The translations under genes were made by a program, and so were the position numbers. Below the pieces are notes generated by a model. The model was not told the DNA's origin. It was given only the letters and a program-made list of their open reading frames with translations, and ran no database searches. Below are positions 5,640-7,487 of a stretch of 7,487 bases of DNA, piece after piece. The DNA lies in contig JACVQI010000095.1 in NCBI GenBank assembly GCA_015661095.1, positions 1-7,487 on the forward strand, in the 5' to 3' direction. Positions within the stretch are counted from its first letter, which is position 1; each line of letters begins with the position of its first letter. This DNA is from Gammaproteobacteria bacterium. GTDB lineage: Bacteria > Pseudomonadota > Gammaproteobacteria > Eutrophobiales > Eutrophobiaceae.

Positions 5640-7397
5640 CTATTTAGCTTCCGGCAAGGCGAAGACGAAAACAGTGTTACCGTCGCCGGGGCGCAGTTCC
5701 GGTGTCAACAGCAGGTGCTGGGAGGTCGCCACGCCACTGCCGGTGCTCACCGCGACATATTGTCTGCCATTGGCCGCAAAGGTAATCGGATAGCCGGTCA
5801 CCTGCGAGCCGAGATTGATCTCCCACAGGATCTTGCCGGTCTCCTGATCATAGGCGCGGAAACGGCCGTTGATATCACCGCCGAACAGCAGTCCGCTGGC
5901 GGTAGCCACCAGTGAAGTGGTGGCCGCGCGCTGTTCGTGTTTCCACTTGATTTTTCCGGTCTCGGCGGAAATGGCCTGGATGGTCCCGAGCTTGTCAGTG
6001 CCGGGCGCCAGCATGTGTTCCATCAGGATGCCGTACAAATCCTTGGTATGCGGATCATCGGTGATGGCGGTGACGTCCATACAGGTGTTCTGCAGCGGAT
6101 AAAATAATGTGCTGCTGTCCGGATTATAGGCGCCGGCCGGCCAGTTTTTGCCGCCGCCGGAGTTGGGGCAAACCCGCCGCTTATCGCCGACTTTGTGAAA
6201 CAGCATGTCTGGGTTGACCGTCACCGCACCGGTAGCGACATCGATATCCTTGACCACGGTTTGCAGGATAGTCGGTGTGGCCCAGAGGAACTCGCCGGTG
6301 GCGCGATCCAGGGTATAGATGATGCCGGTCTTGCCCGGTATGCCGGTAACCACCTTGCGTTTCTCGCCCGGTTTCAGTTTCGGGTTGATCCAGCGCACCG
6401 CTGTGGGGTCCGGCGCCACTGTGACATCCGCCAGGATCCGTTCAAAGGTGTGATCGAGATCCCAGTGATCAATGAGATGCTGATAGTACCAGACGATTGC
6501 GCCGGTATCGGCATTCAGGGCCAGGGTAGAATTATGATACAGGTGCTGCTGATCGTTACCACCTAGTATGAACTTGGGCGCCGGTGAAGACACGGAGGTC
6601 CCGATCAGGACCAGGTTCAATTCCGGATCGAAGGACGGCACCAGCCAGCTACCGACCTGGCTGCGGTATTGATAAGGGAACTTGCCCCAGGTGTTAGGTT
6701 CGGCATCGGCCTTTTCAATAGTTCCGGTGCGCCACAGTTCCTTGCCGGTTTTCGCATCATGCGCGGTGATGATGCACGGCTCCGGCCCTGCATTGGGTTC
6801 ACAGCCCCGGCCGGAAACAACCTTACCGTTGGCGATAATCGGACCAGAGGTTTGCTGGGACGGCGCCGTATGGTAATCCAGCAATCTGGTTTCCCAGACC
6901 AGCTTGCCGGTCGTTGCATCCAGGGCGTAGACATAATCATCGAAGCTGTTGTCGTAAATCAGGTTACCGTAAATGGCAAGATTCCGATTGATGGAAGGAA
7001 ACGGAATATATTCATTCAAGTCAGCGGGCATCTTCCGGCGGTATTCCCAGATCAGATCGCCGCTAACCGCATCGATAGCCTGGATCACATCATTCGGGTT
7101 AGGCAGATACATGATGCCGTTGTATACCAGCGGCGTCGCTTCCTGTATTCCCGGCGCCATCGGCCGCGACCAGACCAGGGCCAGTCCAGTGACGTTGCCG
7201 CGATTTATCCCCTGCAAGGGACTATAACCCCAACTGTTCAGGGTGCGCCGCCACGTCAGCCAGTCGCCATCCGCGGGGTTTTGCAACATGGCATCCGTGA
7301 CGGGAACAAAATTATCCACGGCGGCATGGACCGTGGCGGGCAGACTGATTAACTGAATCGCAAGCGGCAGGGCTAGATTAACAATTAAGCGTTTCAT
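5640..7397 (-). CDS. PQQ-dependent alcohol dehydrogenase (quinoprotein), periplasmic
   Basis: A 585-residue exported quinoprotein that should oxidise an alcohol with PQQ as cofactor. The signal peptide ends near residue 25 (ATVHA). Repeated Trp-docking motifs of the eight-bladed propeller are visible, for example ALDATTGKLVW, AHDAKTGKELW, ALNADTGAIVW, TLDRATGEFLW and AYDQETGKILW. The probable catalytic Asp is D313 in HWDLD, followed two residues later by D315. The PQQ floor Trp is probably W251 (VGSW), the metal-ligand Glu probably E206 between Cys199 and Cys208, and K356 (PGKTG) stands where methanol dehydrogenase has Arg. Cys410 and Cys439 could form the conserved disulfide. The vicinal Cys-Cys pair is absent (PFPSINRN at 132-139), and GTSV replaces the GTGN ligand strand. 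There is no C-terminal cytochrome domain; the next gene supplies a separate one. AGGA lies nine bases before the ATG. The substrate is unknown. Confidence 0.93.
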   Translation of the reverse strand: MKRLIVNLALPLAIQLISLPATVHAAVDNFVPVTDAMLQNPADGDWLTWRRTLNSWGYSPLQGINRGNVTGLALVWSRPMAPGIQEATPLVYNGIMYLPNPNDVIQAIDAVSGDLIWEYRRKMPADLNEYIPFPSINRNLAIYGNLIYDNSFDDYVYALDATTGKLVWETRLLDYHTAPSQQTSGPIIANGKVVSGRGCEPNAGPEPCIITAHDAKTGKELWRTGTIEKADAEPNTWGKFPYQYRSQVGSWLVPSFDPELNLVLIGTSVSSPAPKFILGGNDQQHLYHNSTLALNADTGAIVWYYQHLIDHWDLDHTFERILADVTVAPDPTAVRWINPKLKPGEKRKVVTGIPGKTGIIYTLDRATGEFLWATPTILQTVVKDIDVATGAVTVNPDMLFHKVGDKRRVCPNSGGGKNWPAGAYNPDSSTLFYPLQNTCMDVTAITDDPHTKDLYGILMEHMLAPGTDKLGTIQAISAETGKIKWKHEQRAATTSLVATASGLLFGGDINGRFRAYDQETGKILWEINLGSQVTGYPITFAANGRQYVAVSTGSGVATSQHLLLTPELRPGDGNTVFVFALPEAK

Positions 7398-7406
7398 CTG
7401 TTTATA

Positions 7407-7410
7407 TCCT
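7407..7410 (-). promoter_or_regulatory. Ribosome binding site of the PQQ dehydrogenase gene
   Basis: AGGA on the minus strand is nine bases from the ATG at 7397-7395. It is moderate in strength and consistent with a start that gives a complete signal peptide. Confidence 0.6.
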
Positions 7411-7443
7411 GGTGATGGGCTTGAACGCCCGGGTAAATGTTTG

Positions 7444-7484
7444 CCGGCAATACCTGTAATTTGTTATTACTGCAATATTGCCGG
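7444..7484. promoter_or_regulatory. Nested inverted repeat upstream of the PQQ dehydrogenase gene
   Basis: Perfect 9-bp arms CCGGCAATA (7444-7452) and TATTGCCGG (7476-7484) enclose a smaller hairpin, GTAAT (7456-7460) and ATTAC (7466-7470). Each outer arm also overlaps a 10-bp palindrome (TTGCCGGCAA at 7441-7450, GCAATATTGC at 7472-7481). It sits about 47-87 bases before the start codon, where an operator, an activator site or a 5' leader hairpin would be expected. No T-run follows. No convincing sigma-70 promoter could be picked out around it. Confidence 0.5.
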
Positions 7485-7487
7485 GTC

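Noticed and set aside
6669..7352. Long 227-residue open frame opposite the PQQ dehydrogenase gene
   Set aside because: It is the antisense shadow of a clearly recognisable gene and shows no family motif or ribosome binding site of note.

Overview
The window reads as a stretch of chromosome from a Gram-negative bacterium, most likely a proteobacterium. The evidence is two exported periplasmic redox proteins (a PQQ dehydrogenase and a c-type cytochrome), clear AGGAGG-type ribosome binding sites, moderate GC content by eye, and a NadM-Nudix protein of the type known from Francisella and cyanobacteria. I would lean to Gammaproteobacteria, but the sequence alone does not settle it. I see no tRNA, rRNA, transposase, integrase or CRISPR array.

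Layout: (1) Bases 2-754, plus strand: the C-terminal part of a bifunctional NMN adenylyltransferase/Nudix ADP-ribose pyrophosphatase. Its reading frame is still open at the left edge, so the true start probably lies outside the window. (2) Bases 766-3066, minus strand, convergent with the first gene and only 11 bp away: a 766-residue patatin-like phospholipase with a large membrane-spanning insertion between its catalytic Ser and Asp. (3) Bases 3067-3205: a divergent promoter region with good ribosome binding sites on both sides. (4) Bases 3206-3577 and 3580-5160, plus strand: a tight two-gene unit of unknown function. It encodes a 123-residue soluble, probably helical protein and a 526-residue protein with three degenerate peptidoglycan-binding-like repeats, no export signal and a hydrophobic C-terminal region. 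The second gene carries two abutting perfect palindromes just after its start codon. (5) Bases 5157-5600 and 5640-7397, minus strand: a small exported cytochrome c downstream of an exported PQQ-dependent alcohol dehydrogenase, a classic donor/acceptor pair. A long inverted repeat lies upstream of the dehydrogenase gene.

How the genes work together: the dehydrogenase should oxidise an alcohol in the periplasm and pass electrons to the cytochrome encoded just downstream. The metal site carries the extra Asp two residues after the catalytic Asp (WDLD) that marks lanthanide-dependent enzymes of this superfamily. It lacks the usual vicinal Cys pair and seems to lack the usual Asn ligand, so it is a divergent branch. 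The least explained part is the phospholipase and the divergently transcribed two-gene unit, which share one regulatory region. They could form one membrane-active system (lipid turnover, toxin/immunity or defence), but this is inference from gene order only. The NAD-metabolism gene at the left looks unrelated housekeeping.
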